Shown here: positions 1 through 6,922 of the stretch, piece after piece
How the letters are laid out: the number at the start of each line of letters is the position of its first letter
How positions within the stretch are numbered: the stretch's first letter is position 1
DNA from: Holophaga sp.
GTDB lineage: Bacteria > Acidobacteriota > Holophagae > Holophagales > Holophagaceae
Assembly: GCA_031292735.1 (NCBI GenBank)
Contig: JARLGP010000222.1
Location: 1 to 9,568, forward strand
Direction of reading: 5' to 3'
Length of the DNA: 9,568 nucleotides
The notes under the pieces: model-generated
Databases searched by the model: none
Seen by the model: the letters and a program-made list of their open reading frames with translations, nothing else
What the model was told of the DNA's origin: nothing
Translations under genes and position numbers: made by a program

Positions 1-59
1 GCCCTTTCCCTCGAATCAGCGTCCCCCCTCCTACAGCTTCCGGGCGTTACGCGATAAAT

Positions 60-88
60 CCCGGGGGCCTGGGGGCAGAGCCCCCGGG
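60..88. repeat. Strong GC hairpin, possible terminator or dispersed palindromic repeat
   Basis: A perfect 9-bp inverted repeat pairs CCCGGGGGC (60-68) with GCCCCCGGG (80-88) around an 11-base loop. It lies about 50 bases past the stop of the minus-strand threonine aldolase, so it could end that transcript. Reading on the minus strand it is followed only by ATTTAT rather than a real T-run, so it is a poor intrinsic terminator. GC palindromes of this look, in which the loop repeats part of the stem (GGGGGC), occur as dispersed intergenic repeats in several GC-rich bacteria. That resemblance is from memory. The rest of 1-137 shows no coding signal. Confidence 0.55.
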
Positions 89-137
89 AGCTTGGTGCGT
101 CGACCCGCTCTGGATGTGCCGGGCCAATACATGATGT

Positions 138-1190
138 CTAGACCATCGGCCGGACCCCCTCCCAGGTGGTGACCAGCCGGTCGGTGATCGGCTGGATCCG
201 GGCGATGGCCTCGGTCACGTCCGCTTCGCTCAGGTCCCGGTGGGTGATGAAGCGCAGCGCGCTGCCCACCGGCAGCACCTGCACCTTGGCTTCGGCCAGG
301 ATGGACACGGCGGCCCCGGGGTCGGGCACCGGCATGAGCAGGATGTTGGTCTGGGGCTCCGGCACGGTGAAGCCCATGGCCCTCAGGCCGTCCGCCAGCC
401 GCCTGGCCTTGGCGTGGTCCTCCGGCAGCCGGGGCAGGTAGTCCAGGGCCACCAGTCCGGCGGCGGCCAGCAGGCCGCCCTGGCGCACCCCGCCGCCCAG
501 CATCTTGCGCACCCGCCTGGCCTGGAGGATGGTGTCCCGGGTGGCGCACAGCACCGAGCCCATGGGCGCGCCCAGGCCCTTGCTCAGGCAGACGCTCACC
601 GTGTCCACGCCCCAGGCCAGTTCGCCAAGGGGCTCCTCCAGGGCGGCCGCCGCGTGCCAGAGCCGGGCGCCGTCCAGGTGCACCTTGAGCCCCCTGGCCT
701 GGGCCTGCTCCACCAGGGCGTGATGCTCGGTCGCGGTCAGGCAGGTGCCGCCGGCGAAGTTGTGGGTGTTCTCCAGGCACAGCAGGGTGGTGCGCAGGGA
801 ATAGTACGGGCCGGGGTTTCCCGCCGCGCGCCAGACCTGCATGGGGGTGATCCTGCCGGGACCGCCGTCCCAGGGCAGGGCCTCGGGCATGCCGCCCGCC
901 AGCCAGGCCCCGGTGCCCAGTTCCGAGCCCAGCACGTGGGCTTGGGCGGGAGCCAGGTAACGGTCGCCCGGGCGCAGGTGGAGCATCAGCGCGATGAGGT
1001 TGGCCATGCACCCGGTGGGGGTCCAAAGCCCCGCTTCCTTGCCCACCAGGTCCGCCACCCGGCGCTCCAGCCGGTCCATGGTGGGGTCCCGGTCCAGCAC
1101 GTCGTCGCCTACCTCGGCGGCGGCCATGGCCGCGCGCATGTCCGGGCCGGGCCGGGTGACGGTATCGGAACGGAAATCAAGGATTCTCAT
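138..1190 (-). CDS. ltaE: Low-specificity L-threonine aldolase
   Basis: PLP-dependent fold-type I enzyme that cleaves L-threonine or L-allo-threonine to glycine and acetaldehyde in the cytoplasm. The 350-residue product fits the family (E. coli LtaE is about 333). Visible landmarks in order are the N-terminal FRSDTVT (6-12), a PTGCMANL segment, AHVLGSELG, LENTHN, HLDGAR with the cofactor-contacting Asp (D173) and R175, and the Schiff-base lysine K204 in LSKGLGAP. The frame is open upstream to 1238. I chose the ATG at 1188-1190 because family members begin only a few residues before RSDTVT; an ATG at 1197-1199 (adding three residues) is equally possible, and neither has a clear Shine-Dalgarno. 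It is a single-gene unit divergent from uppP. Function is secure at family level; the exact stereospecificity cannot be read from sequence. Confidence 0.93.
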   Translation of the reverse strand: MRILDFRSDTVTRPGPDMRAAMAAAEVGDDVLDRDPTMDRLERRVADLVGKEAGLWTPTGCMANLIALMLHLRPGDRYLAPAQAHVLGSELGTGAWLAGGMPEALPWDGGPGRITPMQVWRAAGNPGPYYSLRTTLLCLENTHNFAGGTCLTATEHHALVEQAQARGLKVHLDGARLWHAAAALEEPLGELAWGVDTVSVCLSKGLGAPMGSVLCATRDTILQARRVRKMLGGGVRQGGLLAAAGLVALDYLPRLPEDHAKARRLADGLRAMGFTVPEPQTNILLMPVPDPGAAVSILAEAKVQVLPVGSALRFITHRDLSEADVTEAIARIQPITDRLVTTWEGVRPMV

Positions 1191-1260
1191 GGCGAACATT
1201 GAACCATGAAACGGTCCGGTGCCGGGCGCGAACCCCACTGTGTTCCTCGGTCGCTCCGTC

Positions 1261-1266
1261 TACACT
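1261..1266 (+). promoter_or_regulatory. Possible -10 element for uppP-natAB
   Basis: TACACT matches the sigma-70 -10 consensus at four of six bases and sits about 27 bases before the uppP start, leaving a short leader that holds the ribosome site. I see no convincing -35 about 17 bases upstream. The 1191-1292 gap between the divergent ltaE and uppP must contain promoters for both, but this is only a weak candidate. Confidence 0.25.
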
Positions 1267-1282
1267 GGGGCAAGCCACTTCC

Positions 1283-1286
1283 GGAG
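1283..1286 (+). promoter_or_regulatory. Ribosome binding site fixing the uppP start
   Basis: GGAG lies 6 bases before the ATG at 1293. This favours that start over the in-frame ATG at 1206, whose 29 extra residues are Arg/Pro-rich and unlike the hydrophobic UppP N-terminus. Confidence 0.65.
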
Positions 1287-1292
1287 TTGCCC

Positions 1293-2165
1293 ATGACCCT
1301 GCTCTATGCTGTCCTGCTTGGCCTGGTGCAGGGCGTCACGGAGTTCCTCCCGGTGTCTTCCACGGCCCACCTGACCCTGGCCGAACACCTGCTGCTGGGC
1401 CGGGGCATGCCGCTGGCCTTCGACGTGCTGCTGCACCTGGGCACGCTGCTGGCCCTGCTGGTCTATTTCCGGGCCGAGCTGGGGCGGATGCTCCGGGGCC
1501 TCCTGGGCCGGGACGCCCAGGGGCTGAGGCTGGCCGGGTGGCTGGCGGCGGCCATGGTGCCGACCGTGGCGTTCGCCTTCGCCACCCGCTCCTGGAAGGA
1601 GGCCGCCAAGGGCCACCTCTGGGTCTACGGGGCGTTCCTGCTGGTGACCGCCCTGCTGCTGTTCACCGCCAACCGGAAGGCCCGGCGCGGCCCGGGCCGG
1701 GAGCTGGAGGCGGTGCGGCTGTGGGACGCCCTGGCGATCGGTTCCATCCAGGGGCTGGGCGGGGGGTTCGGCCTGTCCCGCAGCGGGTCCACCCTCGCCA
1801 CCGGGGTCTACCGGGGGCTGGGGCTGCAGGCCTCGGTGCGCTTCAGCTTCCTGCTGGGGATCCCCACCATCGCCGGGGCGGCCATGCTGGAGGGCACCCG
1901 CCTGGTGCGGCCGCTCCTGCGCCAGGAGCCGCTGCCGGCGCAACTGGCCTTTCCGCCCGGGTCCGCCAGCCCGGCCCTGGCGTGCGCGGTGGCGGTGGCG
2001 GTGGCGGCCGTTTCGGGCTACCTGGCCATCGGCCTGCTGGACCGGTTCACCCGCCAGCCCAGGCTGAACCCCTTCGCCTTCTATTGCCTGGGCATGGGCG
2101 CGCTGCTGATCCTGCTGGGGCTGCTCGGGCCGGAAGGGCTGCGCGCCAGCCAGGGCCTCCGATGA
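1293..2165 (+). CDS. uppP: Undecaprenyl-diphosphatase (UppP/BacA family)
   Basis: Integral membrane phosphatase that converts undecaprenyl diphosphate to undecaprenyl phosphate, recycling the lipid carrier for peptidoglycan and other surface polymers. Overproduction in other bacteria gives bacitracin resistance. The 290-residue product is slightly longer than the usual 265-275. The first conserved region is at residues 10-27 (GLVQGVTEFLPVSSTAHL), giving the Q/E-x3-E pair Q13 and E17 and the conserved H26. The second is LSRSGST with the catalytic arginine R163. The rest is mostly hydrophobic helices, including AVAVAVAAVSGYLAIGLL near the C-terminus. The family's usual Pro before G-x-SRS is replaced by Phe (F159, in GGFGLSRS), an oddity that probably does not abolish activity. 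The TGA stop overlaps the next ATG as ATGA, so it is likely translationally coupled to the ABC exporter genes. Confidence 0.93.
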   Translation: MTLLYAVLLGLVQGVTEFLPVSSTAHLTLAEHLLLGRGMPLAFDVLLHLGTLLALLVYFRAELGRMLRGLLGRDAQGLRLAGWLAAAMVPTVAFAFATRSWKEAAKGHLWVYGAFLLVTALLLFTANRKARRGPGRELEAVRLWDALAIGSIQGLGGGFGLSRSGSTLATGVYRGLGLQASVRFSFLLGIPTIAGAAMLEGTRLVRPLLRQEPLPAQLAFPPGSASPALACAVAVAVAAVSGYLAIGLLDRFTRQPRLNPFAFYCLGMGALLILLGLLGPEGLRASQGLR

Positions 2166-2926
2166 TTCGCCTGGAAGATCTGCACAAGGCTTTCCAGGTC
2201 AAGGACAAGCGCACCCGAGCCTGGCGCCGGATCGAGGCCGTGCGGGGCATCTCCCTGGAGGTGCAGCCCGGCGAGATCTACGGTCTGCTGGGGCCCAACG
2301 GCGCCGGCAAGTCCACCACCCTGCGCATGATCGCCGGGCTCATGCGGCCGGACCGGGGCCGCATCGAGGTCTGCGGGGTGGACACGGTGCGCCGGCCGGA
2401 GCAGGCCAGGGCCATGGTCGGCTACCTCTCCACCGACCTCAGCGTCTACAGCCGCTTCACCCCCCGGGAACTGCTCCGGCTGTTCGGCCAGTTCCAGGGG
2501 CTGGACGCCGCGGTGGCGGAACGGCGGGGCATCCATCTGCTGGAAGAGCTGGCCCTGGCCGATTTCGCCGATGTGCGGATGGAGGGCTTTTCCGGCGGGC
2601 AGAAGCAGAAGGTGTCCATCGCCCGGGCCCTGCTGCATGACCCCAAGGTGGTGATCTTCGACGAGCCCACCACCGGCCTGGACGTGCTCACCGCCAAGAC
2701 CGTGCTGGACCTGCTCCGGGTGATGCGGGCCGAGGGGCGCTCGGTGGTGGTGTCCACCCACGTGATGCCCATGGTGGAGGCCATCTGCGACCGGGTGGGG
2801 ATCATCTTCGACGGCGTGCTGCACGGCGACGCCCCGCCCCGGGAGATCCTGGCCCGCTGGGGGGTTTCCAGCCTGGACGAGGTGTTCTTCAAACTGGCGG
2901 CCGACAGCGCGGGGGGGCCGGCATGA
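2162..2926 (+). CDS. natA: ABC transporter ATP-binding protein, NatA-like
   Basis: Cytoplasmic ATPase subunit of an ABC-2 type exporter, 254 residues. Walker A is GPNGAGKST (44-52), the ABC signature is FSGGQKQK (143-150), Walker B is VVIFDEP (163-169) with catalytic E168, and the switch histidine is H200. The usual Q-loop glutamine is absent: the segment reads YLSTDLSVYSRFTPRE (88-103). NatA-type ATPases share this feature, which together with the NatB-like partner supports a Na+-efflux-type assignment. Substrate is not proven by sequence, and a drug or peptide exporter remains possible. The start ATG overlaps the uppP stop and the stop overlaps the permease start, both as ATGA. The frame is open upstream to 1199 only as an overlap of uppP, so 2162 is the real start. 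Confidence 0.9.
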   Translation: MIRLEDLHKAFQVKDKRTRAWRRIEAVRGISLEVQPGEIYGLLGPNGAGKSTTLRMIAGLMRPDRGRIEVCGVDTVRRPEQARAMVGYLSTDLSVYSRFTPRELLRLFGQFQGLDAAVAERRGIHLLEELALADFADVRMEGFSGGQKQKVSIARALLHDPKVVIFDEPTTGLDVLTAKTVLDLLRVMRAEGRSVVVSTHVMPMVEAICDRVGIIFDGVLHGDAPPREILARWGVSSLDEVFFKLAADSAGGPA

Positions 2927-4131
2927 ACGGAGCCATGCTCATTCTGAAAAAAGAGTTCATGGAGCTGTCCAAGGACCGGAAGACCCTGTTCTTCACCTTC
3001 GTCATGCCGCTGATCCTCTATCCGCTGATCTTCCTGATGCTGGGCAGGCTGGGCTCCAGTGACGCGGCCTCCCGGGCCGGGCGCCCCAGCCGGGTCTGCC
3101 TGACCGACCCGGCCCAGGTGCTGGCCGGGATGCTGCGGGACGAGCGGCAGTTCCAGGTGGTGCCCCGGCCGCCGGGGGACGTCCGGCAGGCCATCCGCGA
3201 CCAGAAGCTGGAACTGGCCCTGGAGGTGGACCCGGACGGGGCCAGGAAGCTGGCCCGCTCCGAGACCCTGGAGCTGCGGGTGCTGTACGACAACAGTGAT
3301 GAATCCTCCAAGCTGGCCCTGGAACGCTTCAAGGGCCGCCTGCGCAGCCAGGAAACCCTGTGGGTGCAGGCCCGGCTGCGGAACCTGGGGGCATCCCCCC
3401 AACTGGCCTTGCCGGTCCGGCTGGAGACCGTGGAGGCGGGCGGCATGGGCCTGTTCCTGGGCAAGCTGGTGGGCTCCTTCCTGCCCTACCTGCTGATGAT
3501 CATGATGTACGCCGGCGCCATGCAGCACGGCATCTACGCCACCGCCGGCGAAAAAGAGCGGGGCACCCTGCTCAGCCTGCTCGCCACCCGCCTGCCGCGC
3601 ACCCAGATCATCCTCGGCAAGCTGCTCTACATCTTTTCCATCGGCATCCTTTCGGCCCTGGTCAACCTGCTGAGCATGGCCTTCTCCATGGGGCGGCTGA
3701 TGGCCTCCACCGGGGCCGGCGACGCCCCGGCCCAGGCTGCCGTCACCGGGGTCGCCGCGCTGGCCACCCCGGCCGCCCTGGGGCTGACCTTCCTGCTGAT
3801 GGTGCCGCTCGGGCTGTTCTTCGCCAATTTCATCCTGCTGGGCGGCATCCAGGCCAGGAACACCCTGGAAGCTTCCACCGCCCTCACCCCGGGCATCTTC
3901 GTGGTGGTGCTGCTGGGGGTGTTCTCCATGGCGCCTGGGATCGAGAAGATGGCCTGGCTCCCTTTCGTGCCGGTGCTGAATGTCAGCCTGGCCATCCGCA
4001 AGTTGTTCAGCCAACAGGCTGATGTGTTCCAATACCTGGTGGCGCTCGGCATGACCCTGGCGCTGGCCGGGGTCATGACCTGGATCTCCACGCGCATGCT
4101 TGACCGGGAGTCTGCGATTTTTCGGGCATAG
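2923..4131 (+). CDS. natB: ABC-2 type permease, NatB-like
   Basis: Membrane subunit partnering the upstream ATPase; 402 residues. It begins with a short cytoplasmic helix (LILKKEFMELSKDRKTL), then a first membrane segment at about 22-41. A polar region follows at about 43-178, expected outside the membrane, as in NatB and related ABC-2 permeases. Membrane segments then cluster at roughly 180-200, 233-256, 284-309, 321-340 and 371-390. The AGEKERGTL motif at about 208-216, just after the second segment, is the hallmark of the NatB branch. In Bacillus subtilis NatAB expels Na+; applied here, that is inference. The start is set by the ATGA overlap with natA. No separate periplasmic or outer-membrane partner is present in the window. 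Confidence 0.88.
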   Translation: MNGAMLILKKEFMELSKDRKTLFFTFVMPLILYPLIFLMLGRLGSSDAASRAGRPSRVCLTDPAQVLAGMLRDERQFQVVPRPPGDVRQAIRDQKLELALEVDPDGARKLARSETLELRVLYDNSDESSKLALERFKGRLRSQETLWVQARLRNLGASPQLALPVRLETVEAGGMGLFLGKLVGSFLPYLLMIMMYAGAMQHGIYATAGEKERGTLLSLLATRLPRTQIILGKLLYIFSIGILSALVNLLSMAFSMGRLMASTGAGDAPAQAAVTGVAALATPAALGLTFLLMVPLGLFFANFILLGGIQARNTLEASTALTPGIFVVVLLGVFSMAPGIEKMAWLPFVPVLNVSLAIRKLFSQQADVFQYLVALGMTLALAGVMTWISTRMLDRESAIFRA

Positions 4132-4135
4132 CGGG

Positions 4136-4141
4136 TATAGT
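4136..4141 (+). promoter_or_regulatory. Possible -10 element before the TPR gene
   Basis: TATAGT matches the -10 consensus at five of six bases and lies in the 40-base gap between the natB stop and the TPR gene, about 30 bases before its start. No good -35 is found at 16-18 bases. It may mark the start of a second transcription unit, or the gene may simply be read through from natB. Confidence 0.3.
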
Positions 4142-4171
4142 TGGTTACGTAGATTCATCAGGGGACTTAGC

Positions 4172-4690
4172 ATGGCAACCAAGACGAAGACCTCGGAAAC
4201 ATCGGCCTCGGAGCCGATGCCGGCCCTGGAAAAGTTATTCTCAGAAGCCTTGGCGCATCTGGATGCGGGCAGGCTGGACCAGGCCACCGCTGCGTTCACG
4301 CAGGTCGAGGCGGAGGCGATGAGCCAGGAACGCCTCAACTTGGGCCGCACCGCCCGGTGCTATTTGACCGCGATCCAGTCCCGGGTCAAGGAACAGGGTG
4401 CTCCCGCCTTGGAAACGCCGGAATTGTCCGCCCAGCTTCTGCTCAACAAGAAGAATCCCGCGGCGGCCCTGGAAGCCCTGGACAAGGCGATCGCCGTGTT
4501 CCCGGACCGGTCCGCCCTGCACTACCTCAAGGCCTTGGCCCACGCCCAGCTCGGGCAGGGCCAGGACTCCGCCGACGCCTTGACCAAGGCGGTGGAACTC
4601 AACGGCGATCTTCTGTTCCAGTTCCATTTGGAACCCGATTTCGACAGCATCCGGCATTCGGGACCCTTCGCGGCCCTGCTCCGAGGCTGA
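4172..4690 (+). CDS. Small TPR-repeat protein with end-of-group motif
   Basis: A 172-residue soluble protein with no signal peptide. After a Thr/Ser/Lys-rich leader (1-16) it shows helical-pair signatures. The first is about 17-50 (LFSEALAHLDAGRLDQATAAF); others lie at about 85-145 (AALEALDKAIAVFPD and LHYLKALAHAQLGQ). It ends with LEPDFDSIRHSGPFAALL, which resembles the 'TPR end-of-group' motif that caps TPR arrays. Such proteins are usually binding scaffolds; no partner is evident. The ATG at 4172 follows AGGGG at 4160-4164. An in-frame ATG at 4100 would overlap natB and is unlikely. Its stop is six bases before the YvcK start, so the two are probably co-transcribed. Confidence 0.75.
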   Translation: MATKTKTSETSASEPMPALEKLFSEALAHLDAGRLDQATAAFTQVEAEAMSQERLNLGRTARCYLTAIQSRVKEQGAPALETPELSAQLLLNKKNPAAALEALDKAIAVFPDRSALHYLKALAHAQLGQGQDSADALTKAVELNGDLLFQFHLEPDFDSIRHSGPFAALLRG

Positions 4691-4696
4691 CCCAGC

Positions 4697-5686
4697 GTGG
4701 GAGGCCGTGAGGCGCTCCACGCCGACCTGCCCCTGAAGGTGGTCGCCATCGGCGGCGGCACCGGGCTCGCCGCGCTCCTGCGGGCGGTCAAGCCCGAGGC
4801 GGGGCGGTCCAGGGATCCCTGGAAGCTCACCGGGATCGTCACCGTCTCCGACGACGGGGGGTCCAGTGGGCGGTTGCGGGATGAACTGGGCGTAATCCCT
4901 CCCGGAGACCTGCGCAACTGCCTTTCGGCCCTCACCCGGGAAGAGTCGGTGCTGTCCGAGCTGCTGAACTACCGGTTCAAGGGGGACGGCTCCCTGGCGG
5001 GCCATTCCCTGGGCAACCTGATGCTGCTGGCCATGGCCGACATCACCGGCGACTGGGTGCACGCCATCCGCCAGCTGTCCGGGGTGCTGGTCACCGTGGG
5101 CCGGCTGTACCCCTCCACGGTGGTGCCGGTGGTGCTCCGGGCGGAGGACATGGCCGGGCGCAGCTACTGCGGGGAGACCTCGGTGAGCTCGGCCCCGCCG
5201 CCCCTGGCCCGGCTCTGGGTGGAGCCGGTGGATGCCGAGCCGCTGCCCGAGGCGGTGCTCGCCATCCTTCAGGCCGATCTTATCCTACTGGCTCCAGGCA
5301 GCTTGTACACATCCACGATCGCCTCCCTGCTGATCGCCGAACTGCGCAGCGCGCTGGTCCGCACCGGCCTGCCGGTGATCTACGTGGCCAACCTGGTGAC
5401 CGAGCCCACCGAAAGCGCCGGGATGGATCTGGAGGCGCACGTGGCCGCCATCCAGGCCTTCGCCGGCATCGCGCTGAGGGTTGTCATCGCCAACACCACG
5501 CCGCTGCCCCCGAACCTGCTGCGCCGCTATCGCAAGGAGGGCGGCGTGCCGCTGCTGGCCAACGCCGCCACCCTGTGCGGAGTGCCTGTGGTGGCCCAGC
5601 CCCTGCTGGATCCGGACGCGGAGATGGCGCGGCACCATCCTGTGCTTCTCAACCGCGCCTTGCGCGAGGTGATCGCATCGCTGTAG
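4697..5686 (+). CDS. yvcK: YvcK/CofD-like gluconeogenesis-factor homologue
   Basis: A 329-residue cytoplasmic protein of the YvcK (MgfK/CuvA) family, structurally related to the CofD phospho-lactate transferase. YvcK proteins bind UDP-sugars and are needed for cell shape and cell-wall precursor balance on gluconeogenic carbon sources in Firmicutes and mycobacteria. Visible motifs are the nucleotide-binding VVAIGGGTGL (15-24), VSDDGGSSGRLRDELG (50-65) and PPGDLRNCLSAL from residue 68. Further on are a GHSLGNLML segment and a DLILLAPGSLYTSTIASLL segment. The start is the in-frame GTG at 4697, with CGAGG at 4682-4686 as a distant ribosome site. There is no ATG before the GGGTG motif, so a non-ATG start is required. 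Its link to uppP a few kilobases upstream suggests a cell-envelope theme, but that is inference. Confidence 0.9.
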   Translation: MGGREALHADLPLKVVAIGGGTGLAALLRAVKPEAGRSRDPWKLTGIVTVSDDGGSSGRLRDELGVIPPGDLRNCLSALTREESVLSELLNYRFKGDGSLAGHSLGNLMLLAMADITGDWVHAIRQLSGVLVTVGRLYPSTVVPVVLRAEDMAGRSYCGETSVSSAPPPLARLWVEPVDAEPLPEAVLAILQADLILLAPGSLYTSTIASLLIAELRSALVRTGLPVIYVANLVTEPTESAGMDLEAHVAAIQAFAGIALRVVIANTTPLPPNLLRRYRKEGGVPLLANAATLCGVPVVAQPLLDPDAEMARHHPVLLNRALREVIASL

Positions 5687-5777
5687 CTTCATGGCCCAAT
5701 TCGGACGACAATGGTGGAAGCGCCCGGCGGGCGTCGGGGATGCGGATGCATGGCACGGCAGCGGGCGGGGTAGCTTG

Positions 5778-6899
5778 ATGGGACTCAAGGGCGATCTTTC
5801 CACCATGGGGCTGGAGGACATCCTCCAGTGGCTGGCGGTGGGCAAGAAGAGCGGCATCCTCGAGCTCAAGGGGTTCCTGCACACCAAGCGGGTCGCTTTC
5901 CAGGACGGCAAGATCACCAGCGTGTGGTCCTCGGATCCGCGGGAATACCTCGGGCAGTACCTGCTCGCCTTCAACCGGATCACCGAAGAACAGCTGCGCG
6001 AGGCCCTGGCCACCCAGGAGGACGAGAACCAGCTGCTGGGCCGGATCCTGGTGAACCGCCAGCTGGTGACCGAAACCGAGATCCGCCGCATCGTCCAGCT
6101 GAAGGTTGAGGAATCCATCTTCGACACCTTCCTTTGGGCCGTGGGCACCTTCGAGTTCCACGACGGCCAGCCGCCGCTGCAGAAGTCCATGCTGCTAAGC
6201 CTGGAAGTGACCGGCATCGTCCTGGAGGGCGCCCGCCGGATGGACGAGTGGAAGCGCATCCGGTTCGTGATCAAGGGTGGCGACGCCATCCTGGCCGCGG
6301 TTCCCGAAGCCATCGCGGAGATGCTGCCGCTGGCCCCGGAGGATGCCGACATGCTGTCCCGGCTGGACGGCTACAAGACCATCGACCAGCTGGTCATCGA
6401 GATGCGGGTGCCGGAGTTCAAGGCCAACAAGCTGCTGTTCGACCTCTACGAGAAGGGGATGGTCACCATCCTCCAGCCCGGGGGCAAGCTGGGCGACCAT
6501 TCCAGCCTCCAGCTCCAGCGGGCCCGGCAGCTGGTGGAGAAGCAGAAGCTGGAGGAGGCCCAGGGCGAACTGCGGCACCTGCTCCAGGAGCAGCCCAAGC
6601 TGCAGGAGGCCAGCCGCATGCTCCAGGTGGTGGAGCACATGCTGGCGGACAACGCCATCGACGAGCACCTGGTGCCGGAGCTGGCGGTGACCATCGAGGA
6701 CCTGATGCAGGCCCAGCTGGGGCCCAACGAGGCCTTCCTGGCCACCCGGGTCAACGCGGTGTGGAGCATCCACGACATCATCTCCATCTCGCCGTTTCCC
6801 CAGGAGGAGTGCCTGGCCATCTTTGCCAAGCTGCTCAAGCGTGGGATCCTCAAGGTACAGAAACAATCGGGAGGCCTCCAGCCGGACTTCGGGCCGTGA
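5778..6899 (+). CDS. DUF4388 (PATAN-like) domain protein
   Basis: A 373-residue cytoplasmic protein. It opens with MGLKGDLSTMGLEDILQWL, the typical beginning of DUF4388 proteins, and the domain runs to about residue 120-130. Within that stretch, GQYLLAFNRITEEQLREAL (59-77) and LGRILVNRQLVTETEI (87-102) resemble the MshEN-type 'low priority, next item' helices found in type II/IV secretion ATPases. The middle (about 170-230) looks like a winged-helix or PATAN-like region. Residues about 240-290 are Gln/Glu/Leu-rich and helical (ARQLVEKQKLEEAQ), and the C-terminal 80 residues are unrecognised. DUF4388 proteins often accompany two-component or gliding/pilus signalling in deltaproteobacteria and acidobacteria; no molecular function is established. 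I chose 5778 because GGGG (5767-5770) precedes it. An ATG at 5691 would add 29 unusual residues without a ribosome site. Confidence 0.8.
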   Translation: MGLKGDLSTMGLEDILQWLAVGKKSGILELKGFLHTKRVAFQDGKITSVWSSDPREYLGQYLLAFNRITEEQLREALATQEDENQLLGRILVNRQLVTETEIRRIVQLKVEESIFDTFLWAVGTFEFHDGQPPLQKSMLLSLEVTGIVLEGARRMDEWKRIRFVIKGGDAILAAVPEAIAEMLPLAPEDADMLSRLDGYKTIDQLVIEMRVPEFKANKLLFDLYEKGMVTILQPGGKLGDHSSLQLQRARQLVEKQKLEEAQGELRHLLQEQPKLQEASRMLQVVEHMLADNAIDEHLVPELAVTIEDLMQAQLGPNEAFLATRVNAVWSIHDIISISPFPQEECLAIFAKLLKRGILKVQKQSGGLQPDFGP

Positions 6900-6913
6900 T
6901 GGCCTCCCTCGAC

Positions 6914-6919
6914 GGAGGG
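6914..6919 (+). promoter_or_regulatory. Ribosome binding site deciding the coiled-coil gene start
   Basis: GGAGGG is 3 bases before the ATG at 6923. The spacing is short, but the earlier in-frame ATG at 6899, which overlaps the upstream stop as TGATG, has no such site and would put a charged extension before the signal peptide. Confidence 0.5.
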
Positions 6920-6922
6920 CCG

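Noticed and set aside
240..1202. 320-residue plus-strand frame opposite the threonine aldolase
   Set aside because: Gly/Gln/His-rich composition with no motif, while the minus strand encodes a textbook aldolase with all catalytic residues.
1199..2161. N-terminal extension of the NatA frame across uppP
   Set aside because: The extension is Pro/Gly/Ala-rich out-of-frame reading of uppP. The ABC ATPase starts properly at 2162 with an ATGA overlap.
4100..4105. TTGACC as a -35 element for the TPR gene
   Set aside because: It is 30 bases from the only good -10 candidate (TATAGT at 4136), too far for a sigma-70 promoter, and lies inside the natB coding sequence.
2446..4350. 634-residue open frame on the minus strand opposite natA and natB
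   Set aside because: It is full of low-complexity Gln/Gly/His-rich sequence, crosses several real genes and has no family motif. It is a by-product of high GC suppressing stop codons.
5721..5733. Small palindrome CGCCC-GGC-GGGCG between yvcK and the DUF4388 gene
   Set aside because: A five-base stem with a three-base loop is expected by chance in DNA this GC-rich and has no T-run after it.
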